DNA of 64,000 bases, from positions 2,108,001 to 2,172,000 of the forward strand of contig NZ_CP078089.1 in NCBI RefSeq assembly GCF_022701195.1, given 5' to 3'. This document shows positions 18,297 to 28,967 of this stretch, in pieces (position 1 is the stretch's first letter; each line of letters begins with the position of its first letter). Source of the DNA: Allobaculum mucilyticum (GTDB lineage Bacteria > Bacillota_I > Bacilli_A > Erysipelotrichales > Erysipelotrichaceae). The translations under genes and the position numbers were made by a program. The notes under the pieces are model-generated. The model was not told the origin of the DNA and searched no databases. It saw only the letters and a program-made list of their open reading frames with translations.

Positions 18297-18521
18297 ATGG
18301 CAAAAGATTATTTCAAAGACTGCAAAGCGATCATCAACACCATCCTCGACAACATGAAGAATACTGACGAATACGATGATTCTAAATACTATACGATTGA
18401 TATCCTGAATGTTGACGGCGCGAATGCCAAAGTGATGGTCTGCGAAGACTATAAATATCTGACCAAAGAAGAAGGAACCTGGGTTGAGGTTCCGGCTTCG
18501 ACCAGTGCCCAGAACGCTTAA
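18297..18521 (+). CDS. Small acidic protein, unknown
   Basis: 74 residues from ATG 18297 (GTGAGGA ribosome-site region upstream), starting MAKDYFKDCKAIINTILDNM. It has an N-terminal helix, then likely beta strands (YYTIDILNVDGANAKVMVCED) and a Ser/Ala tail. It is acidic, soluble and of unknown family. It has its own strong terminator, so it is likely a real, separately expressed gene. Confidence 0.7.
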   Translation: MAKDYFKDCKAIINTILDNMKNTDEYDDSKYYTIDILNVDGANAKVMVCEDYKYLTKEEGTWVEVPASTSAQNA

Positions 18522-18537
18522 CAGTCAAAGAAAAACG

Positions 18538-18579
18538 AAAATCCGCTGCGGACAGCTGAAGTCCGCAGCGGATTTTTTT
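18538..18579 (+). terminator. Terminator of the 74-residue protein gene
   Basis: ATCCGCTGCGGAC pairs with GTCCGCAGCGGAT around AGCTGAA, then a run of T's. Confidence 0.92.
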
Positions 18580-18901
18580 ATGGAGAAGCAAAAGCACCTG
18601 AACGAATCAGGGGGCCGGAAATATTCCGGAAATTCGACTGTCATGGCATAAATTGTTTATTTTTGTATCAATTAACCAGGAAGGATTGTCTAAACACAGC
18701 ACTTTTGCTTAAATGAACGCAGGTGTAGTGAAAAATTACTATAACAATGCATAAAAGTAATAGACGGTTCTGTCTGCTGACCGGTCTTTCTCTGTAAGCA
18801 GAAAGCCAGAAAATACAGGCATTCAATCGGACGATTGAATGCAAACCCAGATCGGCAAGACAAACAGAACCGCAGCCAGAATCCCTGGCATGGAGGAGAA
18901 A

Positions 18902-19621
18902 ATGAAGTATTCAAAGATTCTTCTGGCGGCAGCCGCTGCAATGCTGATTGCAGGATGCGGATCAAAAGAGGAGAAGCCATCTGAACCAGAGTCCGTCCTT
19001 ACAGCAAGTGAAGAAGAAAAAGTTTCTGCAGAACCTGCTGCAGCCGGACAGACCGGAAATCTGGTGACAGACGATGTAAGTACCGGAACCGATAACCTTG
19101 GAGTCCGTTTTTCGGACTATGACACGCTTTTCAAGGAAAACGATGCATTCGGGAAGAGACTGAGCGACAGCCAGGTCTTATATGAAATTCCTTCGACTGG
19201 TGATTATCACTATGGTGCAGTCGTTTCTTATGATTCGAACGAGATGGTCACAGCTCTTCAGCTGATGTTTGCATTCCCGGTTGATGATGACACCGACTAC
19301 TTCAGCGATGCCTATGACCTGTCGCTGGACATTTTTGAAACGATTGACGGTTTTGAACGGGATACATTCGCAAATCTTGCCGATCATGCTCAGGAAACTG
19401 AGAACGGACTGGGTGCAGCAGGAAACTTTGGATCGTATGTCGCCGGATTTACAGATACTACGAGTGCTGATGGCAAATCGAATGTCGTCAAACTGCTCGT
19501 CGCAGCATCTTCCGCAAACCGTGCCGGAGAAGAACCTGATGTCGACCAGGTCGAAAAGCAGGCAGGCATCGACATCTCCGATGATGAAATGCTTTCTGAA
19601 ATCCTGAAAGACAATCAATAG
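18902..19621 (+). CDS. Lipoprotein of unknown function
   Basis: 239 residues from ATG 18902 behind GGAGG; the frame is open from 18839 but without a ribosome site. Signal peptide and lipobox are MKYSKILLAAAAAMLIAGC, so it is anchored at the outer face of the membrane. A Glu/Ser/Pro-rich linker follows to about residue 65, then a globular domain (NLGVRFSDYDTLFKENDAFGKRLSDSQVLY...) of unrecognised family. It precedes another lipoprotein gene by 130 bp with a terminator between them. Confidence 0.8.
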   Translation: MKYSKILLAAAAAMLIAGCGSKEEKPSEPESVLTASEEEKVSAEPAAAGQTGNLVTDDVSTGTDNLGVRFSDYDTLFKENDAFGKRLSDSQVLYEIPSTGDYHYGAVVSYDSNEMVTALQLMFAFPVDDDTDYFSDAYDLSLDIFETIDGFERDTFANLADHAQETENGLGAAGNFGSYVAGFTDTTSADGKSNVVKLLVAASSANRAGEEPDVDQVEKQAGIDISDDEMLSEILKDNQ

Positions 19622-19629
19622 CTGAAAAG

Positions 19630-19670
19630 AACGTCTCAGAAGTTGCGACTTTTGAGACGTTTCCATATTT
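19630..19670 (+). terminator. Probable terminator of the lipoprotein gene
   Basis: AACGTCTCAGAAGT pairs with ACTTTTGAGACGTT (13 of 14) around TGCG; the downstream T-tract is short and interrupted. Confidence 0.65.
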
Positions 19671-20837
19671 GAAACAGATCTTCCTCACTGCCCGCTTTAT
19701 GGATGGAAGAGGAAAGATGCAGAGAATGAATTGAAAAAGAGAATGAATCTATGAAAAATGGGAAATTCAGAAGACCGGTGCTCGGTCTGATCTGTTCTGC
19801 TCTTCTGCTGGCAGGCTGCAGCGCTTCAGAGCAGAAGACAGAGGAGAAAACATCAGCTGCGCAGGATCCAGCAGATACAACATCCAAAGTTGTCTATAAA
19901 AATGCCGGACTTGTTTATGAAAATACAGATCAGCCGCTTGAAGAGTCGCAGAAAACAAGAAAAGCTTCGTCCTCATCGACTGTCCGTCGGATGTTGACAA
20001 AGCAGGGGAACACGAATCTTCCTTCAATCAGCTCCTTTCCAAAGCAGAATCCGAAGAAAGAAACTCTGTTCGTCTACATGGTTGGATCCGATCTTGAAAG
20101 CAAATACGAGTCACAGGCAGCCACGCATGATATTCAGGAGATGCTCGCATCCGGCTTTAACAATCCGGATGTGAATTTAGTTGTCTATACCGGCGGTGCA
20201 AATGCCTGGTGGAACGGTCTGCCGGCAGATGAAAACTGCTTCCTGGTCTACGATCCGAACGGAAATAACTTTTCGGTCTATGCCGATCAGAACAAAAACA
20301 TGGTTCAGCAGGATGCTCTGACAAATGCCCTCACAACCATGCAGGATAAATTCCCGGCAGAAGATTACGAAGTTATTTTCTGGGATCATGGCGGCGGCCC
20401 ACTTCAGGGTTATGGAAAAGATGAACGCTACGAACCAGAGAAGAAACTGTTTAATATGCTTACGCTCGATGAAATCGGTCATGCGTTTGATGCGAGCGGA
20501 CTGGGCAAAAAAGGACTGAAATGGATCGGATTTGATGCCTGCCTGATGGGTTCCATGGAAATTACACAGGCAATGGCTCCCTATACAGATACGCTGATTG
20601 CCTCTCCTGAACTTGAACCGGGATCAGGCTGGGATTACAGGTTTCTCAGCAATTACTCTCCAGACGCAAAACCAGCTGATTTTACAAAGGCGATCATCGA
20701 TGCCTATGCTGAAAGCATCCTGGAAAACCGCTCTCCGCGTTCCAATGTCCGCTATTCTCTGATTGCTTATGATCTGTCTGGACAGGATCGTCTGGTTCAG
20801 GCTGTCGATGCGCTGTTTGGAAAGATCAATGCGGACG

Positions 20838-22487
20838 CAATGTCATTAAGTTAAGGAGGGATAAAAATCGTATACCCTGTTCATGAGCGTTGTCATTTCT
20901 TATATTTTGCGTCTCAGGCATGACGAAAAGGATGATTTTCTACCTGTTGAAAAAATCATCCTGATGACTTTTCGGTTTTCAAATCTGTCACTTCTTCTTT
21001 CTGGTATCAGCTCTTCCTTCTCTGATCGGAGATATCCTGGCCAGAAGAAGATCTTCCAGTGTACTCAAGCTGATTCTGGCTTTTTTGAACAGCCACTGTT
21101 GAATCGTTTTGATGATGAATCCGAAATCTGCCTTCTGCTTGTGCTTTTTGGCCTGAGCGATGCGCTTCTGGTGCTGACGAGATCTTTCTACCTTGTTGCG
21201 CAAACGGGAACAAAGATTGTAGAGAGTCATTTTGGCATAGATCTCTGCCTGGACCAGATCAAGCTTCCTTGAATGAGTCCATTCAAGATCGGTGTTTCGT
21301 TTCAGTCCCCTGAAGCCGACTTCAACCTGCCAGCGCAGACGGTAGATCTGCTTGATGTCCTCGGTCCCAAACTCAGCTTCCGACAGATTGGTGCAGACGG
21401 TAATGAATGATTCATTCCCTTCGCAGGCAGCTTTGAACCTCACAACCCTGATATTTAAAGGGAGTTCAGTCGTTTGACCGTCAAATTCAGGCTGCTTCCT
21501 GTACGAAGAGATGTACTTATAGACATCCCAATGGTCTTTGACATGCCTGTTGTTTTTACTGGTCAGAATCACATTGAAAGGAATGTCATACTCTTCTGAC
21601 TCGGGAGTCTTATAGTACTTGAGAATGCTTGTAGATGATGTCTCGTCTTTGATACGTATGACAAAAGGGACATGTTCCTTCTGCAGGCGATAGAAAGACA
21701 TAAGAGCTTCGTATCCCCGATCAGCGATGAAGATGGCTTTCTGAAATGAAGAACGCTGAGCGAGTTCAAGAAGAGCTGAATCTTCATTCTTCTCAGAGCC
21801 GGGTTGAAGCAGCGCGTCAGTAAAGACGGAGTTGAGGGCGTCGAATTCGGCATTCAAATGAACAAAGTGCCTCTTCTTGCCTTTTTTAGAAGCGCCATAG
21901 GTGATGTCATTGTCCTGTTCAGGAAGAACTTGAATCTCGCTTCCATCTACAGCGAGGAGGCGATAACCCTTGAAGGTTTTAACATCAGAGCTGGAAGTTG
22001 CCTTGTTAAACCGATTGAAGACGTTTTTATAAAGTGAAGAGTTGATTTTGGAACGGGCCTGAGACACAGCAGAGGCTGAAACAGATGATCCGCCCTTAAA
22101 CAGGATCCAGGGAAAGGAAGCAGCGAGGGATTCCTCTGTCAGCTGAAACGGAAGAAGGACAAGCTCATGCAGGTCAATCTGCCGCTTACGGGTGAAGGCG
22201 GACTGAGAAGTAAAATTGGCAGGGTTCGCCGTTTCTGAGCTGATGATATTGAGGAAGGTGTTTCTGAAGAAAGAACATTCTTTGGCGATAGCAGTCATAG
22301 GGAAAACTCCTTTAAGTTCTCCCCATCGGCTGCGAAGCAGCCGCGCGGCGGCAGAAATTTGTCAATAGATTTTTAGAAAAAAGTGAAAAAACTCGAATCA
22401 TTCGAGATTTGACTTGAAGAGTAGAAAAAAGACCACATCACTGCTTAACGCTGATGTGGTCTGAGAAATCTTAACTTAATGACATTG
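20838..22487. mobile_element. IS4-family insertion sequence, copy C
   Basis: 1,650 bp, same ends as copy A; 9-bp target duplication ATGCGGACG (20829-20837 and 22488-22496). Inserted inside the clostripain-type gene, transposase opposite to that gene. The only copy here that lies within a coding region. Confidence 0.98.
20988..22298 (-). CDS. IS4-family transposase (copy C)
   Basis: 436 residues, identical to the copy A product, with intact D (VDGSEI), D (IADRGYEA) and YRLRWQVEVGFRGLK motifs. Orientation is opposite to the interrupted protease gene. Confidence 0.96.
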   Translation of the reverse strand: MTAIAKECSFFRNTFLNIISSETANPANFTSQSAFTRKRQIDLHELVLLPFQLTEESLAASFPWILFKGGSSVSASAVSQARSKINSSLYKNVFNRFNKATSSSDVKTFKGYRLLAVDGSEIQVLPEQDNDITYGASKKGKKRHFVHLNAEFDALNSVFTDALLQPGSEKNEDSALLELAQRSSFQKAIFIADRGYEALMSFYRLQKEHVPFVIRIKDETSSTSILKYYKTPESEEYDIPFNVILTSKNNRHVKDHWDVYKYISSYRKQPEFDGQTTELPLNIRVVRFKAACEGNESFITVCTNLSEAEFGTEDIKQIYRLRWQVEVGFRGLKRNTDLEWTHSRKLDLVQAEIYAKMTLYNLCSRLRNKVERSRQHQKRIAQAKKHKQKADFGFIIKTIQQWLFKKARISLSTLEDLLLARISPIREGRADTRKKK

Positions 22488-24682
22488 ATGCGGACGTTAA
22501 GAAAAATCCGAGTGCTCTGAATTCAGTGCTTCAGGCGCAGATGGAAACCTGGATGTACGGCTATCAGTCTGGCATGGAAATGCTTGATCTGGCTCACTTT
22601 GTCAATCAGCTGTCCGGTACGTATGACACTGAGAAGAAAGCAGTGTTCGACGCTCTGAATGCAATGGTCATCAAAGGCCGTACGAATCTGGAGAATACCG
22701 GCGGAATGGCCATGTATCTTCCGATTGAAGAGCAGAAAGTTTATGCGCTGATCGGTGCAGATGCGGTGAAGGCCTACCAGCCAAGCAAGGAAGTTTCTTC
22801 TTATATCGCAAACTATGCCGATCTGGTCTGGAATACAAAATCCGAGCCGATCGATTTTACCCGTTCGCAGACACCGCTGACTGAAGAAGAGGACACGGTT
22901 GTCACGTATACCGTTCCTGAAGAGCTCAAGGGAAACATTGCTTCGGCCTCCGTCGAACTCTTTATGAGAAATGACAAGACTGGCAACTACAATCTGCTTG
23001 TAAAGGACCTTCCTGCTGAAATTGGCGAGGATGGAACGATTGCGGTCGATGAAGACTTCGAGATTCCATATGCGGTTGGAAACGGAGAGGCAAGCCAGCT
23101 TCCGTCGATGTATGTACAAAATGCAGGTAACTCCCGTCAGATGAGAACATCGGTTTCCGCTCTGTCGACAGGTGAAGATTACGCAGATAATCATGGGCTT
23201 CCGGCAATCATTACCTATATGTATGATCCTGAAAACGGGCAGACCTCTTTTGATTCGCTGCGAGTCGTGCAGAACAATGAGATCAGTGTTTACTCTTCCA
23301 TGAAAGCGGATATTGACAGCGAAGACTACACAGGATTTCGCGCCTATTATCCCTGGTCTGGAAAACTGAGCGAAGAAGAGAAAATGAAGCCCTACTCGAA
23401 CAAAGAAAACTCCGGTGTCTGGTATACGGTTTTTTCTGTCGATGACAGCTTCGAAGTTCATACAGTTCCCATTTCACAAGCTGCCGCATCGCCGCTGAGT
23501 ACGCTGCCGGATTATTCTTACCAGCTCAACGTAAAAGACTATGCAGGCAATGAATACACGATTGCTTTTGAGGATCTCGATTCCAGTTCGGATCTCTATA
23601 CAGAGAAAACCGATAAAGGTGAAATGACTTTTGCACTGCAGAAAGACAGTGCCGTTCTTGCCGAGTATTCCGGCGAAGATCAGAAGCTGACTGTTCCGGA
23701 TAAAGTAAAAGGCCTTCCGGTTACAGCCGCAAAGCGCTTCGTATCTGAAACGCTTGAGCAGGTTGATCTGCCGGATGGAATCACGACGCTTTCTTCTGGC
23801 GCATTCACGGATGCTCCAAAACTGAAATCCATTCATCTTCCGGCTTCTTTAGACGCTGTACCGGCCAGTGCATTTTATGGATGTACGGAGCTGAAGAGCA
23901 TTGAACTTCCGGATGGCATCCGTGCGATCGGCAAGAATGCATTCAGCCACTGCGCAATTGAAAAACTGGAGATTCCAGCTTCAGTTCAGGCGATTCATCC
24001 GCTTGCCTTTACTTCCTGTGATGATCTGCAGTCGATCAGTTTTGAAAAAGGTTCGCCTTTCACGCTGAACGGCCCGATGATTCTCGATCAGGACGGCACA
24101 CGGGTGTCTGCTGCATCTCTTCGCTGAAGGATGCGTGGCAGAAAGAAAAAGATCCTAAACGGACAAAGAATAATGTGCTCAATGAGCCAGTTCCGCTCAC
24201 GTACTATTGCGCTTCAGTTCCTGAGGGCGTGACTGAAATCGGTGAAGGCGCCTTCTCAAACTGCTCTGCAGGACTCTTTGACAATAAAGATGAAGGTGTT
24301 CTGTACCGGATCAGCTTCCCGTCGACGCTGAAAAAGATTGGAGCCTACGCATTCTATAATGCGGACATCGATCTCAATCTCGAATTCCCGGAATCCCTGG
24401 AGTCGATCGGTCCGTTTGCGTTCGCCGAATATAATGCATTGAGTCCGGAAGGACAGCAGGGTACGGTTACGTTCAACAAGAAGCTGAACCATATTGGCTA
24501 TGCAGTGTTTGAACGCAATGCAGATCTGACTTTCGAGCTTGATGAACAGAACGAGTCGTTCCTTCTGGAAGACAACCAGCTGTACTCAAGTTCCGGAGAT
24601 CAGAAGATTCCGCTCTTCCGCAGTGAAGACGATCCAGAGCACGAAGAACACTGATTCAGTTCATTTAACAGAATAAAAAAAT

Positions 24683-24735
24683 CCGGCGAACTGCCAGATC
24701 CTGCACTTGCAGCGGGATCGGCGGCTCGCCGTTTT
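24683..24735. terminator. Bidirectional terminator between convergent genes
   Basis: Interrupted stem CGGCGA...GATCC with GGGATC...TCGCCG, flanked by TTTT on the right and AAAAAA on the left. It serves the protease remnant (+) and the YgbA-DUF454 operon (-). Confidence 0.65.
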
Positions 24736-24758
24736 GTGTTGGTGTATGTGTTTCGGTT

Positions 24759-25490
24759 CTAGAGAACACCGGAATCTGCAGCATTTCTGGCTGTCGGAGC
24801 AATGCGGGCAGGTGTTTCGTGTTCTTCAGGCATGGTTTTCATGCCGTAGCGGAAATAGAGGACATGACCGATCCAGACCAGAACGAGAATGAACTGTCCG
24901 ATGGGAACGCGGCGCATCATGATGAATCCGATCAGCATGACAACGGAGATTGTGGTCAGTACGCGGATTTTGGCGGACTTTTTCATGGAGCGGGTTTCGA
25001 CCCAGTCTTTTGCATTGTCTTTGTACAGACGGGAATTGATGAATTTTGTATGGAGCTTTTCGCTGCTTCGGGCAAATCCCCATGCGGCAAGAAGGGCAAA
25101 GGGGAATGCGGGAAGCAGAGGAAGAATGGCACCAAGGATGCAAAGGAACAGGCCGATAAATCCAATCAGAAGGAAAAGCGGCTTTTCGATCTGTGCCTGA
25201 TGATCCAGCCACAGATGGCGCAGAGTCATCAGCGGATGTCTGAGAAGCATTCTGGGTCCGGCATAGCGCATGACCTGACGGATCTGTTCACGCTTTTCAT
25301 TGCGGTAACAATGGACTTTGCAATGAGAGCAGAAGGACTTGGATTCCATGAACGGACACTTGGAAATCCGCAGCTTTGCATAAGCCGTCAGTTCTTCCTG
25401 CTCTTTTGGATTGGGATGCTTTTTATAGTAAAGGTCGATCATTTCACAGACGACGCGGGTTTCAAATTCACGCTTTTTCTCTGGTTTCAT
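24759..25490 (-). CDS. YgbA_NO / DUF454 (YbaN) fusion protein
   Basis: 243 residues in two parts. Residues ~10-95 resemble the YgbA_NO family (named for nitrous-oxide/NO-responsive expression): RISKCPFMESKSFCSHCKVHCYRNEKREQIRQVMRYAGPRML, with four Cys and a His placed like a metal or redox site. Residues ~105-225 are a DUF454/YbaN membrane domain (LLIGFIGLFLCILGAILPLLPAFPFALLAAWGFARSSEKLH). It overlaps the end of the upstream ABC gene by 23 bp and has no good ribosome site of its own, so translation is probably coupled. Function is unknown; order suggests a role with the CydDC-type exporter. Confidence 0.8.
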   Translation of the reverse strand: MKPEKKREFETRVVCEMIDLYYKKHPNPKEQEELTAYAKLRISKCPFMESKSFCSHCKVHCYRNEKREQIRQVMRYAGPRMLLRHPLMTLRHLWLDHQAQIEKPLFLLIGFIGLFLCILGAILPLLPAFPFALLAAWGFARSSEKLHTKFINSRLYKDNAKDWVETRSMKKSAKIRVLTTISVVMLIGFIMMRRVPIGQFILVLVWIGHVLYFRYGMKTMPEEHETPARIAPTARNAADSGVL

Positions 25491-27171
25491 TGGGGACTTT
25501 TTCCATTTCTAAGATGCGGTCGGCAAAGGAGAGCGTGCCTTTGCGATGGGAGATCAGAATGACGGTTTTCTGCTGCGTTTCGGTTGCGATCGCGCGCAGA
25601 ATCGCGCCTTCATTGAGCGAGTCAAGATTGCTGGTGGGTTCATCCATCAGCAGCATTTCGCCATCATGCAGCAAAGCTCTTGCTAAACCAAGCCGCTGCT
25701 TTTCGCCTGAAGAGAGCGAACTGCCAGCTTCTGCAAGAATGGTGTCATAGCCATCAGGCAGAGATTCAATCAGGGTATCGATGCTGGCTTTACGGCAGGC
25801 GGCTTTGATCTCTTCATCCGTTGCATCGGGTTTTGCCAGGAGCAGGTTGTTTCGGATGGAAGCGGTAAACAAGATGCTTTCCTGAAGAACAACCGACTGT
25901 TTTGAACGAAGAGAGCGGGTATTCAGTTTGTTGAGCGGGGTATCGGACATGGAAACTGTTCCTTTGTCCGGGTCATAGAAGCGCATGAGCAGACGGAGCA
26001 GAGTCGATTTGCCGCAGCCGCTTTTTCCTTCGATCCCCACGATTTCACCAGGGGCAAAAGAGAGGGAGACCTGTTCAAGAACCGGTGTTTTCTTATCGTA
26101 GGAAAAGCTCATTTCATCGGTCTGCATGCCGGTATAGACGACATCTTTGCCATTGGTGATTTCCGGAGTAAGCGGCTTTTCATCAAGCAAAGCAATAACG
26201 CGTCTTGCGGCTGCAAGCGTCTGGGAAAGACCGGCAGTCAGGTTGGAAAGAGCCATAAACGGACCAAAGCTTGAAGCCTGGAAGACGATCATGACGAGTG
26301 CCTGATCCCAGTAAATTGCACCGGATCCGGCAAGAGAGACGCAAAGAAGAGTCATCGCCAGGGAGAACAGGGTGACAAACAGCAGAGCTGTATTGGAGAC
26401 GGAAATCGTCTCTTTTTTATGGCTTGTTTCTGCATCCAGCAGTGCATGAGTCTGCTGGTCCATCTTTTCCTGACGGCTGTCTTTCATGGAATACTGAATG
26501 ATTTCGTCAATGCCGCGGACGTTTTCAAGAACGACTGAACTGAGCGCAGCGTTAGCTTTGCGGCGTTCCATGCCGGAAACTGAGGCTTTCTTTCCATACA
26601 GAAGCGGAATGAACAGACTGACTGAAAGATAGGAAGCCAGCAGAAGCAGTCCGATTGTCCAGTGAACAGAGAAGCCGATGATTACATAGAGAAGCGCACT
26701 GATCAGGGCGATGCAGACCGGAGAAATCGTGTGTGCGTAGAAGACTTCGAGCAGCTCGACATCCGAAGAGATCAGCGAGATCAGATCGCCTTTGGATTTT
26801 CCGTCCAGCTTTTCAGGACCAAGCTTGCGAAGCTTTCCGAAGACTTTATCGCGGATTTGTGCCAGCAGTCGGAAAGCGATGTAGTGGTTGCAGGCCTGTT
26901 CTCCATAGCGAAGGATTCCACGCAATACCGCAAACAGGATCATACAAAGAGCAGCTGTGCCAAAAGAAATGGCCCATGGACCGTCAAGAGAAGAAGCGGC
27001 AGCCGCAATGCCGAAGACCGGAATACCCAGTGCACACAGAAAACCTGCAACACCTGCCACAATCGCAAGAATCATCCAGCCTTCCAGGCCATGGACAAGA
27101 GCCAGCAGCCGGAGCAGAACGCGTCCTAAACCGATCGGGCGTTCTGTCTGATCTGTTTTATTCGACTTCAT
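25468..27171 (-). CDS. CydC-like ABC exporter, fused permease-ATPase
   Basis: 567 residues from ATG 27171 behind GGAGG; a longer open frame to 27315 has no ribosome site. Six-helix exporter domain (about 20-320), then ATPase: Walker A GKSGCGKSTL, Q-loop VVLQES, signature LSSGEKQRLGLARALL, Walker B MLLMDEPTSNLD, and switch His in LISHRKG. Together with the upstream half-transporter it resembles CydDC, which exports cysteine/glutathione and supports cytochrome bd assembly and NO tolerance. No cydAB genes are in the window, so another substrate is possible. Starts 14 bp inside the upstream gene. Confidence 0.85.
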   Translation of the reverse strand: MKSNKTDQTERPIGLGRVLLRLLALVHGLEGWMILAIVAGVAGFLCALGIPVFGIAAAASSLDGPWAISFGTAALCMILFAVLRGILRYGEQACNHYIAFRLLAQIRDKVFGKLRKLGPEKLDGKSKGDLISLISSDVELLEVFYAHTISPVCIALISALLYVIIGFSVHWTIGLLLLASYLSVSLFIPLLYGKKASVSGMERRKANAALSSVVLENVRGIDEIIQYSMKDSRQEKMDQQTHALLDAETSHKKETISVSNTALLFVTLFSLAMTLLCVSLAGSGAIYWDQALVMIVFQASSFGPFMALSNLTAGLSQTLAAARRVIALLDEKPLTPEITNGKDVVYTGMQTDEMSFSYDKKTPVLEQVSLSFAPGEIVGIEGKSGCGKSTLLRLLMRFYDPDKGTVSMSDTPLNKLNTRSLRSKQSVVLQESILFTASIRNNLLLAKPDATDEEIKAACRKASIDTLIESLPDGYDTILAEAGSSLSSGEKQRLGLARALLHDGEMLLMDEPTSNLDSLNEGAILRAIATETQQKTVILISHRKGTLSFADRILEMEKVPNETREKA

Positions 27172-28891
27172 GCAAATCCTCCTTTCTGACATAAGCTTCG
27201 AGTTCTTTCTGCGCATCATAGAGACGCCGGAACTCTCCATTCTGATCAAGCAGTTCATTCTGCGTTCCGGTTTCAACAAGCTGTCCCTGTCGGAAGACAA
27301 GAATGGAATCGGCATCCTGAATATTGGCCAGTCGATGGGTGATGAAAATCACCTGTTTTTCTTTAGCCAGCTCGCGGATCAGTTCAACCAGAGCGGCTTC
27401 GGTTCCGACATCGACAGAACTGGTTGATTCATCGAGCAACAGTGTCGGCGGATTGGCAATCAGAAGACGGGCAAAGACAATGCGCTGTTTCTGACCGCCC
27501 GAAAGGTTCGAACCTTCTTCTTCAATTTCAAAATCCAGACCGCCCTGCGAGTTCAGAAAATCCCAGATTCTGGTTTTCTTCAGCGCGTCGACCATCTGTT
27601 CGTCTGTTTGTGCGCCGGCAGACTTCAGGTTTTCACGGACAGTTCCTTTAAACAGAACCGATGAAGAACCAAGCAGACCGATGCGACCTGGGAGTGAAGC
27701 CTTTTCAAGAGCGGAAAGCGGCTGATCACCAAGACACAGCTCCCCCTCATATCCAGTCAGTCGTCTGGTCAGCAGACCGGCCAGCGTGCTTTTGCCTGAA
27801 CCGGATTCACCGACAATGCCGGTCAGTCCGACTGCCGGAATGGTAAAGCTCACATCCTTGAGTGCTTCCTTGCCTCCAGGGTAGGAAAAGCTCAGATGGT
27901 CTGCGGTAATGGGGGAAGCCTGCGGAACTGCTTTTTCGTCACCTGGAGTTGTCGGTTCATCGAGCAGAGCAAACATTTTGTCAGCTGCAGCGGAACCGTT
28001 CATGGAGATGTGGAAGTAGCTTCCAAGCGTACGCATAGGCAGAAAGAATTCTGCAGAGAGCAGAACGATTGCAAGCATGCCGGTAAGCGACAGATTTCCA
28101 CTGAAGAATCCGGAGAGTGCGGTAAGAATACCGGCAGCACTGCCGCCGTAAGCAACCAGGTCCATCACGGAGATGGAATTGAGCTGCATGATCAGAACAC
28201 GCATTGTGATCTTTCGAAAGTTCTCGGCATCCCGGTTCATCTTTTCGTGATACAGCCCGTCAGCCTGATACAGCTTGAGCGTGGTCAGACCGCGCAGGTT
28301 TTCCAGAAAGCTGTCGGAAAGCCCGGTATACGAGGACCAGTAGCGGGAGAGCAGCTTTTTTGCGAATTTTTGCACCGCAATGATGGAAACAGGAATGAGC
28401 GGAACACAGATGAGCAGAACAAGAGCGGACTGCCACGAGATGAAGCAGACGATGACAAACAGCGTCAGCGGAGCAAGCAGGGCATAAAACAGCTGGGGGA
28501 TATACTGTTCAAAATAGGTTTCCAGCTGTTCAACTCCCTCGGTCGTCAGCTGGGTGATTTCTGAAGTGCTCCATTTGCGCAGATAGCCGGTACCCATGTC
28601 TGCTAATCGCTGGTAAAGGCGGTTTCGCATCTGGAGTTTTACCGTGATCGAAGTCTGCAGGGATGCTTCCTGGCTTTTTCGGTTAAAGAAAAGCCGTAGA
28701 GCAAGTGCTGCTAAAACCGCGCCGACCAGAAGCCAGTTCAGCGTTCCGGAATTGAGCACCTGGCTGACAATTGCGCAAAGAGCAAGCGTGGAACCGATGC
28801 TTGCAAGCAGACCAAACCACTGAAACAGAACGTTTCGTCTGATCCAGGCAAACGCATCGGGAAAGGCTTTAAGAAGCCGTGAATTGACCAT
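27158..28891 (-). CDS. CydD-like ABC exporter, fused permease-ATPase
   Basis: 577 residues from ATG 28891 behind AGAGAGGA (upstream ATG 28936 lacks one). The membrane domain has the CydD-style segment GVEQLETYFEQYIPQLFYALLAPLTLF. The ATPase has Walker A GESGSGKSTLA, signature LSGGQKQRIVFARLL, Walker B TLLLDESTSSVD, and switch His in FITHRLANIQ. First gene of a three-gene minus-strand operon with overlapping frames. Two matching TTAG-N6-CTAA dyads lie 75-110 bp upstream. Confidence 0.85.
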   Translation of the reverse strand: MVNSRLLKAFPDAFAWIRRNVLFQWFGLLASIGSTLALCAIVSQVLNSGTLNWLLVGAVLAALALRLFFNRKSQEASLQTSITVKLQMRNRLYQRLADMGTGYLRKWSTSEITQLTTEGVEQLETYFEQYIPQLFYALLAPLTLFVIVCFISWQSALVLLICVPLIPVSIIAVQKFAKKLLSRYWSSYTGLSDSFLENLRGLTTLKLYQADGLYHEKMNRDAENFRKITMRVLIMQLNSISVMDLVAYGGSAAGILTALSGFFSGNLSLTGMLAIVLLSAEFFLPMRTLGSYFHISMNGSAAADKMFALLDEPTTPGDEKAVPQASPITADHLSFSYPGGKEALKDVSFTIPAVGLTGIVGESGSGKSTLAGLLTRRLTGYEGELCLGDQPLSALEKASLPGRIGLLGSSSVLFKGTVRENLKSAGAQTDEQMVDALKKTRIWDFLNSQGGLDFEIEEEGSNLSGGQKQRIVFARLLIANPPTLLLDESTSSVDVGTEAALVELIRELAKEKQVIFITHRLANIQDADSILVFRQGQLVETGTQNELLDQNGEFRRLYDAQKELEAYVRKEDLHEVE

Positions 28892-28967
28892 AGACAGTCC
28901 TCTCTTTCTGAACCTTCTGACAAGTTCAGCCTGCATGTTCTGCAGGAGCAGATGCAGGCGAATTGAT

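Larger units (their letters stand above)
19751..24654 (+). pseudogene. Clostripain-family (C11) lipoprotein with LRR repeats, disrupted by IS copy C
   Basis: Originally a surface lipoprotein of about 1,080 residues: lipobox LICSALLLAGC, then a C11 cysteine-protease domain with VYMVGSDLESKYESQA, the His motif IFWDHGGGP and the Cys motif IGFDACLMGSMEI. A long middle region and BspA-like LRR_5 repeats follow (VDLPDGITTLSSGAFTDAPKLKSIHLP...). IS copy C interrupts it after ...KINAD; removing the IS and one 9-bp duplicate restores the frame (KINADVKKNPSAL). A second lesion near 24108 shifts the frame by -1 inside the repeats; the C-terminal part then runs to 24654. The 5' fragment keeps the His and Cys motifs, so a truncated protease may persist. 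Confidence 0.9.
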
